Assembly: GCA_963970005.1 (NCBI GenBank)
Contig: CAXAMN010026694.1
Span: 348,125 to 412,124, forward strand
Source of the DNA: Durusdinium trenchii
Lineage: Eukaryota; Sar; Dinophyceae; Suessiales; Symbiodiniaceae
Reading direction: 5' to 3'
DNA: 64,000 bases
Each line of letters begins with the position of its first letter. The first letter of the stretch is position 1. The translations under genes were made by a program, and so were the position numbers. The notes under the pieces are model-generated. The model did not search any database. It had not been told where the DNA came from and worked only from the letters and a program-made list of their open reading frames with translations. Shown here one piece after another: positions 23,508 through 35,095 of this stretch.

Positions 23508-24478
23508 AGCACATCCGAGCTTGCCGGCTCTGCCTGCCAACTCAAAACCTTAAAACAACAAAACAGGGCTGTGACAGTGGAAACCGAATAGAGAGCCGGG
23601 TATTCATACCCCGCTGTTTGCCGAAAGACAGAACAAAACCTTGCAGGCTCCAGGTCTGCATTGAACCCCACAGAAACGAGCGTCCTCTGTCGCCCCGCCT
23701 CCTTTGAGTTGGTGTTCAGTGCCTCCCTCAAGGAATTCTGCAGCGTCCGCCTTTGCATTGTCAAAGAGACGAAACAAGTCAAAACACAGTCCGGTTGTCA
23801 CAAAAAGTTTGGAAGACCCTTCACATTCGTTCACAACTTGGGTGCTAGGATTCAGCACCCAAGCACACTTTTGTTTGATTTTGGCACGGCCATATGGAAT
23901 CAAATGTGATGCTCTGCCAAGGCACTGCTGCTCCAGACCTCGTTGGGCTTTGACAAAGCAGAAAGGCTGCCAAATTTGCAGAATGCGAAACATTGAAATA
24001 CTCACAGAAACTTGCATCCAAAACACGCTCTTCATCTTCTCGTGCTGCCTCTGGAGCAATCGTTGCCACATCAGAAACCTCGCAGTCTTCCAACATGTGT
24101 CACTTCCAGTCAAAGCATGCATTGCTACGAAAAAAGACTTTATATGTATCTTGTACAGTATTGGGAAAGAACGCATCTTGACTACACGAAACAGCGATTT
24201 GCAGGCCACATGTCAGCCAGGGTCTCTCTCCTGGGTACGTCAATGATCGTCAATGCTTCGGGACGACGACGGCGAGCCGTAGCTCACCCGACGACTCGAC
24301 CCGGTCGACTCGACTCTCGGTTGACCCGGTCGAGCCTGCTCGTCGTGTTCATGCAGCAAGGCGGAAGCAAGCAAGTCCTTCAAGTCTGCAGGAGAGGCCC
24401 AGTTAGGCTTGACAGAGTCATGTGTCTCCTCAGCAATATTCTCCCCAAGGTTCTCAATTGATGCCTGCAACATGATGG
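23508..24478 (-). CDS. Exon cassette unit 4 (complete set D-E-B-A-C-G)
   Basis: The best-preserved unit. D starts after ATGTTGCAG with ASIENLGENIAEE and is open into E without a stop, through THDSVKPNWASPADL to KDLLASALLHE. An internal CTCTCCTGCAG could instead separate them. B spans 24006-24078 (73 nt) from AG (TGCGAG) to a canonical GTGAGT donor at 24005-24000 and encodes APEAAREDEERVLDASF. A near 23937 reads VWSSSALAEHHI. C near 23780-23700 reads RRTLQNSLREALNTNSKEA. G near 23548 reads AEPASSDVLTA. Function is unknown. Confidence 0.55.
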
Positions 24479-24719
24479 AATATGTCTAGATACCAAGCCA
24501 ACACAGATCCAACTTGTTCCGCCTCCGGGGCACAGCTCGAAGCATGGCCGCCCGAGCTCCTCTTCAGGCGGGTGAAGAACTGGTTTCACCATCCCCAAAG
24601 ACATGGACGATGAAAGTTGTAAGTTGTACTAAGTCCCTTGCGGTTTTACGGCTTCCACCTGCAGGACAGGGCGACTGTGCCCTCCAGTGTCAGTGCTTCC
24701 CTGGGCGTCCACGAACCGG

Positions 24720-25655
24720 CCTCACTTGCTGTGAGCACCTCCGAACTTGCAGGCCTGGCCTGGCGTCCAACGGGCGACGGCCGCGCGGTGACCCACCGGT
24801 GACCCACCGGTGAACCCATTCGCCTCGCTGGACTCCTCGAGCTGCAAGGCCGTGCGAAGCAAGTCCTGGATCAACCGATCAATTGAAGTGCTTAATGACT
24901 GAAGTTTACTGGGATTGGCTCCGATTAAACCGAAGCTTCGGTCGACCGATGCAGAAGTTCCGCTTCGAAACCCCTTGTGCTGGCGCTTAGGCTGCGCTGC
25001 GCGCTGCTTAGACAGTCCTTGGCCAGGTGTTCTCCGAACACGTCCAATGCATCAACCTGATCTAACTCAGATCAACTTGAAAAAGTGTCACTCGTTGACT
25101 CGTTCGTAAGAAACTGCAGAAGTCAAGAGTTGGTAAACCATCAGCATCGAATGTCATGTGTGAATCATCATAAGGCTCATCTTGCTAAGTCAAACAACTA
25201 ACTCTTTTGAGCTGATTCAAAAGGATACTCATTGACAGCCCTCCTAGGTCTTAGAGCACAAAATGCTGCCCTGGTTGCATATGAGAAATAGAAGGTTCCA
25301 AGTGCTCAAGTGCCTTGTCTTTTCGGTTGAGTCCTTTTTTCTGCAGTTCTCGAAAAGGCGTGCCTCAGCATCTGCCAGGATCAGTGCCTCCTTGAGTGAT
25401 GTCTCAAGAATATGCCTTGGAAGACCGAGTGGGCTTACTGAAACGAGACACCTGCTATTGAAGCTAAGATTCTGCTCGTCCAAGCCTTAGAAAAAAAAAA
25501 CATTGTTTCAGCTAAGTGAAAGCCAAGCTGGAACAGAATCAAAGCAACTCACCAGCTGGACACAAGATTCAAGTATATAGGTCAAGACACGTTCCGCCTC
25601 CTCTTGCGCCACTTCTGGAGACACTGTTGGAACTTCTGAAACTGTGGGGGAGTGG
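24720..25655 (-). CDS. Exon cassette unit 5 (divergent)
   Basis: B-type exon 25553-25641: acceptor CTCCCCCACAG, then SEVPTVSPEVAQEEAERVLT, and a canonical GTGAGT donor. A C-type segment near 25345-25420 reads ILETSLKEALILADAEARL. An E-type segment at about 24823-24895 reads RLIQDLLRTALQLEES. A G-type segment near 24767-24690 reads ARPASSEVLTASEAGSW. The order matches the other units, but the sequence is more diverged and the spacing longer. Confidence 0.5.
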
Positions 25656-26278
25656 GGCTTCTTCTCATGCTGCTCGCGCTCAAGAAGTTGATCCACCTGA
25701 TCTCAAGCTAAGAGCTCAAAGAACTGGAGGATCTCTACACACGCTTCTAATCTTCAATATCATCAAAAGCTGTCGTTGCCCACACAAATAGGAAACCTAC
25801 TGTGTTGCTCGGGCTGTGGCTACGGGGTTCCCCTGATGCATTTCCGCCGTAATTTAAAACGGTAAAAATTGAAAAATGATATGTCTTGACCGTTTTTCCC
25901 GGGTCGGTCGCCCATTTTTTACTACACGCGCGGCAAACACGGTAAACACCTATCAACAGCAGAGTTCATCTACCTGATAAACCAGCCAAGTAAATGACCT
26001 GTTTTCATCCGCTTTCCCTGTTTAATCTTTGCAAGTACATTCCCTTCATAATTGGTTTGTTCAGTCTCTGTGTGTGTGTTCAGTACTGGATACAGAACTA
26101 GTCCCTGACTCTTTCAAAAGAGTCATGGTTCCAGATCTAACACCTTGCTAATGAATACGTCTCCCTGCATGAGAACGCTCTTGCTTCTGATCAATATGAT
26201 CACGACGCTGATGAATCTAGTAATGTGTCAGTGTCAATTGAACCAGCGAAGCCTTTGCATGATTGAGGTAGCATGTTT

Positions 26279-27280
26279 TCAATGACAAAAATGAACCTTC
26301 AACAACTTCCACGCCTGCGTATGTGAGGCAGAATCACCTGACAAAGCGCAGCAAAGTTGCGGTCTTGTGGCAATCCCTTCAAAAAGACGGGGGCCCCCAA
26401 TGTGGGCTGCACGCCCGCAAGCCATTTTGTTAGAGTGGGTTGGTGTGAGCCTACATTCAATACCTTTGCGGCCAGTGGCGATCAAGCTCTGCCAATCTCA
26501 AAGAGCTTGTCAGTAGCAGTCTTTGTTCTACACGCTCTTCTTCCAGCTCATAGGCCTCCGTATCCAGCGATGCTAGGCAGGACATCTCTGATGAGCGGCG
26601 AACAAATCATGCAGTAAGCTTCAAATGATTTACAGTAAGTCAACCACGGCCATTTAGCTTGAACAATGTCTCAGGACATGGAAACTGTGAATGGGAGAGA
26701 TGAATCAAAGTCTGCAACCCCGCCTCCTCCATGGTGACTGTACCATTCGAGCGCTGCGTATCCAGCACTTCTCGCGCCTGTGCTGGCAATGTCGTTTAAT
26801 GTCCGGTTGTCTACGACTGTCTGCACGACGTAGTTGTGGAAATACCATGGGTCTTGTAGAAATTGTTCAATATTCATGAACGAGTTGCAGAGAGCTGTTC
26901 CTGTCGATCTGCAGGATGTGCCCACTACAGTTCTATTGCGGAATGATCAAGATTGAAGATACATCAATGACGATCTTTGTTCATGGCAAGCACATCAAAG
27001 CCACTGCTTTCTGCAACACCGATCGAAGAATCAACCAAGTGCATCAGCAAAGCCATCGGAACCAAGGTTCTTGCCCTTGCAGAATCGACATGCACATCTG
27101 AAGAGAATTCATGTGGTAGAAGCAAGTTGGATGCTATTTGATGTTTGCTCAATCCCGCCGTCAGGTCCCTTCCCAAGACAGAGTCGCCTCTGACAGCACA
27201 TCTGAGTTTAGCTTGGCCTGCAAAGTGCAACTCTGAGACATCTGTCCGCCAATTCTGTTCTTGTGGGTCTGTGAACAAAA
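26279..27280. other. No confident exon
   Basis: Several short minus ORFs (for example one containing NIEQFLQDPWYFHNYVVQ near 26830) look partly protein-like, but I find no repeat support or paired splice sites. Left unassigned. Confidence 0.4.
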
Positions 27281-27291
27281 GTACCAGTCAG

Positions 27292-27390
27292 AATAGATCG
27301 ATGTCTCGAAGTCTTGGTCGATGTCTGATGCGGACCTCTCCAAATTCCTTCAACACCGCCGAATCGATGAGCTCCTGAACGAGGGACATT
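27292..27390 (-). CDS. Exon-like segment, helical plus basic
   Basis: The frame reads MSLVQELIDSAVLKEFGEVR and then IRHRPRLRDID. This is a clean amphipathic helix followed by an arginine-rich stretch. The other frames across it are not protein-like. The boundaries are approximate and the product unknown. Confidence 0.45.
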
Positions 27391-27595
27391 CGTGGACGAT
27401 GAAAGAGATCCAGAGGACATGTCTCTTCTAGACGATTCCCTTTTTTCCGAGACCTGCAAGGACCAACAAATCACACAAGGCTCACGTGGTGTTCCAAGAC
27501 CCAATCAGAGGCTGCACTGCAAGGGTGCTGCGGAAGACACTCACGTGGTCAGCAGACACATCCGCTTGGAAAGCCTAAGCTAATTCGGCTTTAGA

Positions 27596-27671
27596 AAACG
27601 CACTTCATTGATCTTGACAGTCTCCTCTGCGAGGGTCTGCTCGAAGGCATCTTGCACACTTGCCTTGCAGT
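27596..27671 (-). CDS. Exon-like segment, helical
   Basis: After an AG (GGCTAG) the frame reads CKASVQDAFEQTLAEETVKI and then NEVR. Acidic amphipathic helix, similar in style to the cassette exons. Unknown function. Confidence 0.45.
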
Positions 27672-28082
27672 CTAGCCATTGTTCATCTCTCGGCTTGGTC
27701 TGATTTTTGGAAGTGTGAACCTGGCTAAAAAGTGTTGGTCACGTCCGAATCTTCAAGGACTTCTGGTCACAGGGAGGATGGATGGCCCAGCCCGGCAAAA
27801 ACGAGATCGCAGCAGCCTGTGGTATGGACTGAGGGGTCGTGTCCAATGCTTGCCTCAAAGTGAACTCAGAAGCAAGAACGCTATGTATTGAACCAGTTAA
27901 GGGCTGTATACATGGCTAAGCACTGTCTACTTTTGACTGGGAAGAGAAATGACTTTGGCTATCAAGAAGTGTGTGTACATGTGCTTGAACAAACGTGCGG
28001 AATCCACTGGAACTGTTTGTCTACATCAATTTGAGCAGCCAAGGACGCTGCACAACCGGCACAGCAGTTGCATCACCTTGGG

Positions 28083-28185
28083 CTTGAAAGAACTTTTTGT
28101 GCTTGAGTGAAGATCAGTTCACTCGTCTCATCGAGAAGGTACACTTCGCCCTGGAGCTCCCGATAGTCTTTGCGCTTAAGAACTT
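28083..28185 (-). CDS. Exon-like segment, charged helical
   Basis: The frame reads KRKDYRELQGEVYLLDETSE and continues LIFTQAQKVL, ending at a stop near 28080. It has a strongly protein-like pattern. It may be an exon that runs into intron, or a terminal exon. Confidence 0.45.
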
Positions 28186-28714
28186 ATATAAGAGTTTATG
28201 TCAATTCAAATACCTGGCCGCCCGTGCTCAAATGGCACTCTCTGAAATCAAGTTCGGGCTAGTCTCCAATAAGCTCCGAGAAGGGCTGGGACAACGAAGC
28301 ACCCATCTGCTTGCTCGATTGTTGGTGGCTGTCCACCTTTCAGAAACGCAGATTTTGGACTTCTGGGGGAGGAATGGCAGCCGCCATCAAAAGCAACAGA
28401 AACATAACATCAGAGTGTCAAAGGGTATCAAGAATTGAATAATTCTGGTGCGGCCTAAGGCCGATAAGCACTACAAAAGAGCGAGCACAAAGGCAGGTTT
28501 TCATCATGAGCTGAAGCCGTGTCGAAGAGTTCCCAAGGAGCTGCAAGTTGCATGTGGCAGGATGTGGTGGCGGAAACGCAATTCTTCAAACCTAGGCCTC
28601 GATGAACCTTGAACTTATGTCAACCTTTTGATCAATTAGCATGTCGTCTCTCTATGTCCCCACTGTGAGCCTCGTCGACTCTTTGCGACCGACGCCCGCG
28701 TTTTGGCCGCCCCG

Positions 28715-28798
28715 GCCGCCCTGGGAACCTCTGGATCGATGGTTGGAAGATCATCACTGTAGGTGAGCGAAGCTCGAAGTACATCAATCTCATCCAGC
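28715..28798 (-). CDS. Exon-like segment, LRLDEIDxLxASLT family, copy 2
   Basis: The acceptor TTTTCGCTCAG (CAG at 28799-28801) is followed by LDEIDVLRASLTYSDDLPTI and DPEVP. It matches the 18.0-kb segment in both sequence and acceptor position, at a distance of 10.8 kb. Confidence 0.5.
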
Positions 28799-29015
28799 CT
28801 GAGCGAAAAGAAAGTCACACGATGGGCGCCCTGGAATCCTCATGGGTGGAGTCACCGTGGATGGTACCCCAGACTCGGATGACCACGAGTCTTCCGAATG
28901 ACCATGACTCGGTGGGTCACGGGTCCGTTCAGCCGCTAGGTCCCTCAGCGTTCATATCACTTCGAGCCTGGCGGCTTGAGCCATGTCGAAAGATTGGTTT
29001 CAACAAGGTCGCTTG

Positions 29016-29057
29016 TAGGTTGGAGGCCATCCGTATTAGGTTGGAGGCCATCGAATC
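29016..29057. repeat. 21-bp dispersed minisatellite, locus 2 (reverse orientation)
   Basis: Two units of TAGGTTGGAGGCCATCCGTAT type, exactly 21 bp apart (29016 and 29037). This is the reverse complement of the unit at 22548 and 31487. Confidence 0.9.
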
Positions 29058-29214
29058 ACTATGAGAAACAAAGAACATATTACACCACCATAGACCCCAA
29101 ACAGTTGATCGCCGTAAATCTGCATCTCGGCAAATGAATCATTGGAAGGTATTGCTTTTGCCAGAATGCGGACACGGTAGCTAGACCCGGAGACAAGAAG
29201 GCGGAGGGACACCT

Positions 29215-29935
29215 GCCACAAGGTGGGGACACTGGCCAGACAGGGAAACAAATGTAAAGAATTGCTACTAAGAATTGCCCAAAGGCGGACCACGTCTTCG
29301 CCCAGACTGGGGGACAGTATAGAAGTGCCACTAAAAAGTTGCAAGGGGACACACTGGTTGGCAAATGTAAAGAACTGCTACCAAGGCCTTGCCAGAAGGA
29401 CACCGCTAGCCCACTGGGAGCCAAATGGAACTGCCACGAACCCAGGTTGTGAGGCGAATGTAAAGAAGTGCGAATTGCTGTTGAGGAGTCGCGACAAGGT
29501 GGACACTGGCCCAGACTGGCAAACAAATGTAAAGAATGGCCACCAAGCAGTTGAAAGGCAAACGCACTCATCCAGATTTGGAGCCAAACGTAGAAGAGTG
29601 CTCTTTAGGAGCTGCTACAAAAAGGTGGACACAGTAGCCCACACTGGGAGAGGAATGTCAAAAAAGGGCTACCAAGTAGCCCAAACTGGAGATACATGTC
29701 AGGTTTGCATAAGAGCTGCCAGAAAAAGGAGCCCACTGAGAGACAAATCTACAGAATGGCTCTTGAGGAGATGTCAGAAGGCGGAAACTCTGGCCCAGGC
29801 TTCGAGACAAATGTAGAGAACTGCTGCCCACTGGGAGCCAAATGTATAGAACTGCTACTGAGGAGTTCCCAGCAGGCGGATACTAATTACCCCAGACTGA
29901 GAGGCGAATGTAAAGAATTGCTACCGACACGCTTC
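29215..29935. repeat. Degenerate tandem repeat, about 62-66 bp with half-unit steps
   Basis: The words CAAATGTAAAGAACTGCTAC, AGGCGGACAC and CCCAGACTGG recur in the same order about 13 times (for example near 29250, 29365, 29457, 29523, 29808, 29839 and 29907). Steps are about 62-66 bp, with some of about 31 bp. A plus-strand ORF at 29223-29816 stays open through nine to ten units because the period is close to a multiple of three. I regard it as a by-product of the repeat rather than a gene. Confidence 0.8.
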
Positions 29936-31486
29936 AAAGCATTGGGCACCCCAACAGTAAACTGTTTGGGGAAAGAAAAGGAAGGAAGGTCTTTTTTTGT
30001 TTGCTATTAGGCTATTAGGTTGGAAGCATTGTGAAGGCCAAGTGGCCAACGTGTGCGCTTTTGGTGCAGTTGCCTCTTTGTCCGATGCAGATCCACTGCA
30101 GCTGGGTCGCAGTTCATCCATCGTCTTTTCGGCATTGGCCGGTGCGATCGTCACCTGTGGTCGTGAAGCACTTGAAAGCTATGGTGTCCTTAACATGCTT
30201 AGTCTGATTGTGCTTGGCCTTGGCATTAGTCTGACAAATACACATTTGCAGCGTGTGAAGGGCTAGCGGAAGAACTGAGACTTCTGGAGTCACAAAATAC
30301 AATAAGCTGCAAGGACTGGCATGATTGCATGATATCGAAGCTTTCTCTCCCTTGGAGCCCTCAAAATGTTCGCGTAGAGGCACAAGTGAAGAGAGCTACA
30401 TGGCCTGCTGGCTATGTAAACTTGACTATTCCATGCTCAAACTTTGTTTCATACCTCCCTTGCCTCCGTTGGAGAACGAGATGGGAGCCGTGTTGGTGGA
30501 GATGACGCATCCAAGACCTCGAGCCGTGACGGTGGCGGCCACACGCCCACAGTTCAGACACATCAAAGCAGGTTTTACCTTGAGAAGGGGTGCAAAACCA
30601 CAGCAAATGCTACTGATTCGACAACTCACCACATCGGTGGCCAACCTCTTCGCCGGCTGGTTGCACAGGCGCTCGGTCCTGCTCGCTTCGTCCCTTCGTC
30701 CGAGGAATGAGACGAAGAAGTTGCCTCTTTGTCGTAAAAACGAGCCTTCCACGGAAACGTAACACCTTCCGTGGTCATTGTTGCTGACTCTTCCGTGGTC
30801 ATGGGTCATCCATCCGTGGTCATTGTTGACTGTTGAAGTCAGAATTTGTCGCACCTGCAGGTCGAACGAAGAACCCTTCGTGTGGAGCACTTCGTGAGCG
30901 TAACGAAGAACCGCTCGGTGATCTGCAGTGATTTGGTCTTGGCGCGTGAGTCATTGATCTGTCTTTTGAAGATCTTGCTGATCTATGGTTCGTGTGGTGA
31001 CTTGTGGGGATGTGAGGGGGGAGGTTGTTCTTAGGGTGATTTGTAGTGGTCTCGTTTTTACCTGTGAGGATTAGTAGTGGGAAGGCTTAAGATCTCTTTG
31101 GTGGGTACTGTAGCGCAAGGCCAACCCTGCAAGTGGGGCAAACAAGGTCTTGGCATCGGTTTAGAAGGGCACGACAAATGAGCTTTGGTTAGCACACGAC
31201 AAATACCTCGAGCACATGACAGACCTAGCAATCAAGAAAGCCGCCGGGAAACAGTCTGTCCTCGGAATCAACCAAAGATGCCTCTCTGTTGGCCTCGCAA
31301 ATAGTCATACTGGTCATGCGTACAGCAAGCATTCACGTGTGACAGCTGACCAGATAAAACAGTGCAAAACATTATTCAGCCGGACAACTTCAAATGCAAA
31401 CTTCGTGGACACGGACCGAGAAAGCTGCATTCTTGTCCTCTTCACCCGACGCTTGCGATCGCTTGCATTGTGGCTGTTCGGAATCC

Positions 31487-31590
31487 CCAACCTAACAGCG
31501 ATGGCCTCCACCCTAGAAGCGATGGCCTCCAATCTAATAGCGATGGCCTCCAACCTAATAGCAGCCTAGAAGCGATGGCCTCCAAGGTAA
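31487..31590. repeat. 21-bp dispersed minisatellite, locus 3
   Basis: GCGATGGCCTCCAACCTAATA-type units start their ATGGCCTCC core at 31501, 31522, 31543 and, after an irregular 32-bp step, near 31575. The minus strand is open through it as a LEAIASR/LEAIAIR heptad-type peptide. Confidence 0.9.
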
Positions 31591-31659
31591 AGTTGCTCCT
31601 GCTGTCTGCTGATTGCTGTCGCAGTTCCTGTGCTGCTCCCCGCGTCCGCAGCCCAGTCC

Positions 31660-32600
31660 ATCCACTCCCTCCAAACGGCCGACCTGTGCCTCTTCCTGCG
31701 CTTCCTCCCACACTGCAGCCCAGATTGCTTCCTGACACCACACCAGACCCATTCTGAAGTTACTCGTTGCTCATGTGTCAAAGCAGGGTGTAAATTGAGC
31801 ACGATTTCTCTGACAAGCTCTTTCGCAGCGAGTTCTTCTTAAAAATGAGTTCGAAGGAGTCTGCCGCAGACTCCTCCCAGTTGGAACTCAATATCCTCCC
31901 GAGTTCCGGTATCCCCTGCCCCGTCTCCTCCACACTATCCATGATGGCCGGCATCATCGGAGCCTCGAGAGGGATTCGGCTGGATCCATCACTCCCTCGA
32001 CGCGTCGTCGAGGGAGGATGGATCAGTTGGGCAACGTGGACAACACATGGGCCCCAAGCCACCTGCTCTGGGCTCTGGGATGTTTATTCTTAATTTCGAT
32101 CCTTACCCAGTCACCAAAAACATCCCATATCCCAACCTCCTCCATCGAATCGGCCTCACTCTCCTCTTGATTCCTGCAAAACCAGCTTGTAAAGTCTGCT
32201 AATCTCTGCACACACATCTTGTTCAGCCGATGCCTAAAGTTCCTGATGTTATGATGTTCTCGGTCCACACTTGATCTATTTGGTTCCAAAAAAGCATGTG
32301 CAGAAAGCAAACACCCCACTCGTACATGAGTCCAAGACCGCAACGCGTTTGAGATATGCCAAGGCAAGAAAGTAAATCTTGTGCTGCCTTGGCAGAGGTT
32401 GATCCTTGGGTAGCGCGGCAGCCTGGAAGCCCTTTTGACGAACTTTGTAACCATAAACCATTGCACGACGCCACTTGCAGCTTGGGTTCGAAGACAGGTG
32501 GCTCAAGCAGGACGACACTCTTCCGTGACTCAGAATCAGTGATCACGATGCCAAACTCTGCAGGGGCCATATCGTCCTTCAGCATCTCAGCCAAGATACT
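31660..32600 (-). CDS. Three-exon block, copy 1
   Basis: Three minus-strand segments have counterparts 1.4-1.6 kb to the right. X3 (about 32590-32465): PAEFGIVITDSESRKSVVLL, then EPPVFEPKL, a beta-rich segment. X2 (about 31990-31845): MPAIMDSVEETGQGIPELGR and SNWEESAADSFEL. X1 (about 31738-31680): QEAIWAAVWEEAQEEAQVG. The protein-level similarity between copies fixes the frames. Between X3 and X2 the spacer holds no matching pair. Function is unknown. Confidence 0.5.
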
Positions 32601-33279
32601 TCAAGCTGCAACATTGCTTCTATAAATCTACAAACCTTGGACCGGCTTCATCTGAATCTGATCTATCTTTCTTGTCCAAGGCTCAGCTTCAGGTTCATCA
32701 TCATTCTCATCTTCAACCTGCCAGCTTTCAAAGACATGCCACTTCTGAAGGTGGGGAACCAGGGAGTTGCTATATACTTCTCCAAGTGCCTGAAGGACAA
32801 CTGGTGCAGATTGATCCTTCATCAAGCCACGAATCTCGGGAACTCGCAGAGACTTTCTACAGAAAGGCGCGGTCAAAGGACAATGAGAGAGTGGAATTCT
32901 GAGTAAATCTGACAACAAAACACAAAAAACAAAAATCAAGGTGTACATGCGTCCTCAGAATCAATAAGGGAAGCTTCTCTGTTGGCCTGCATACAGCAGG
33001 CATGTCGACTGTTCATTCCCTTCTAGGCTGAAATATTCGATAGAATCAGGCTGTCAATCAAAACCCAGAACTCAATGTTCGCGCTACGCCTAACCGAAAG
33101 CCTCATTAGGAGATCCTGGAGAATCACTAGGATTCAGCACTATTTAGGCAGAAGGACTGCTGCTGCTGCCGGCGCTGCTGCTGCTGCGGATCTGAACATT
33201 GTTCCTTGTTCTTCTGTTCTTGACCTCTTGAGTTTTCCTCTGCTACTCTCGCTCTGCGCTGCTTGGTTGGTTAGACAAA

Positions 33280-34020
33280 CTGGAACTCCAAGCCAACCTG
33301 TGTCTCTTCCTGCGCTTCCTCCCACACAGCGGCCCGAATGGCTTCCTGACGGCGTAAGACATTCATGAATCTTGGCTCATGAAAACAATTCATAAGCCGT
33401 AAAGCATGCATCAGAAAACACATCTTTGTCAGTAAATTCCCTGGAGGCCTCTTCTTTAAAGAGTTGCTCCAAACGTGTGAAAGAAGGATGTCCAGTTCGA
33501 AGTCGTTACCAGCCCAAGTTACGGCATCCCTCCCCTGCTCCTCCACACTGTCCATAATGGCTGGTATTATGCTGGGAGCCTCTTCGCAAGCCTCGATTTA
33601 TCCGTTTGCAGGCACAAAAGTCGGCGACCAGACTCTCTTGGCAAGCTTATGTCCAAACCTCATCCGTAGAATCTGTATCACTTCCATCCTCATTCCTGAC
33701 AAAACACATTTGCCCAGCTGCAGCAGACAGTGACAGCACATAGGAGAACTGCATGTCTTATGACTCGTTGAGCAACACAGGATTCAGCAAGAAGAAACGG
33801 GCTCAGACTCCAAGCCTCTGGTTTGGAAGTTGGTCCTGGGGCGGGCTGCTGAATCTGCAATACCGCAAACATCTGGAACCTCTTGAAGCGGACATGTGCA
33901 GCTTGGGTGCGAAGACAGGTGGCTCGACCAGAACCACGCTCTTGCGAGACTCTGCATCTGTGACCATGATGCCAAAAGGGGCGGAATCAGTGCCCTCTGC
34001 AGCATCCTTGCAGCGGTCTC
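33280..34020 (-). CDS. Three-exon block, copy 2
   Basis: Counterpart of the preceding block. X3' (about 34015-33890): FGIMVTDAESRKSVVLVEPP, then VFAPKL. X2' (about 33600-33450): IMDSVEEQGRDAVTWAG and NDFELDILLSHVW. X1' (about 33352-33295): RRQEAIRAAVWEEAQEETQV. Order and strand are conserved, so this is a tandem duplication of a genomic block with at least three exons. The conserved ITDSESRKSVVLLEPPVF core suggests selection on the protein. Confidence 0.5.
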
Positions 34021-34639
34021 AGCTCGATGGGCTCTCGAAATCAGAGACTTCGCTGGCTGGAGGCCAAGGGGGGCCACACAAGAGACGGACGTGCGGAGAC
34101 AGACGACCAGCAATTGAGGGGTTCAATCTTCTTACACCTTCGTGACGGTATACTGAAAAGGCAGCCAAACACGCAAGCAGACCCCCACATGATTAGGCAG
34201 TACCAGAACCCATCCCGTGAGCAGAACCCATCGACTCACAGGGGCGTTTACCATCTGAGGGCTTCACAAGCATACACTGGCATACACCCATCCAAACCCT
34301 CTGGAGTTTACAGGAAAAATGATGCAAAATGGCAGACAACCTGGTTGCTCGATCGATCACCCAGACATCGACCTTTGGAACACCCAAAGACCCTTGCTGC
34401 ACAAGCTTCCAGCAGCTGATCAGCATCCTGCAGTCAAAATGATCATAGACAAAGCCCCACTGTTCCCGTTCCCTTCCGTATCAAATGCGTCGACTTGTTA
34501 GAATCATCGAAAAGTCAGGATGAATGGGCACCAACATTATAGACATTCTAGAAAGTATGGAGTGTATCCGCCAACATATTTGACATGCGAGCATGCTGAT
34601 GTTAGTGCTACTGTGAGAAAAAAAAATCCTGAACAGGAC

Positions 34640-35095
34640 TGGAGACAAAAACAGCCGCTGCGCCTCATCTGAATTGCTTTGCATGATCTCTGCATCCAGC
34701 GCTCTGGGACTTGGAACCAAAAGGGTCGAATCTCTTCGAATCGATGGCCGCCGCACGGTGGTGGTGGGTACCTCCGGTACCTCCGGAGTGCTCGGAGAGA
34801 CCTCGTCCTTGGGCTTCTCTGGAAGGGCTGAGCTGAGTCCTTCAGCTGATGGAACAATCTCCATCGGTGGCCCTGCATCTGTCATGACCTCCACCGTTGC
34901 AGCACTGGCGTCGGTGAAGGCATCCATGGCGATGCCGGCGGTGAGGAGCTTCGCATCCTCATCTTCCGAGACCTTACGCAGTGACAGTGGGGAACGGAGC
35001 AAAAGATGCGCAACAGCAGCACTTGGACAACCCAAACTGCCTTGCCTCGGAGGTTGCTGCGGACCTGCACCGCCGTGAGCTTCTCTAATAGCTTT
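34640..35095 (-). CDS. Exon-like ORF, acidic Ser/Pro-rich protein segment
   Basis: One long open frame reads SPLSLRKVSEDEDAKLLTAG, then IAMDAFTDASAATVEVMTDA, then PEKPKDEVSPSTPEVPEVP and ALDAEIMQSNSDEAQRLF. Rich in Glu, Asp, Ser, Pro and Ala, it is probably a disordered linker of a large protein. It is the longest convincing exon in the left part. The splice sites are not certain. Confidence 0.5.

Noticed and set aside
29223..29816. 197-aa plus ORF as a gene
   Set aside because: The frame follows the degenerate tandem repeat, without a conserved start or domain. Kept only as a repeat.
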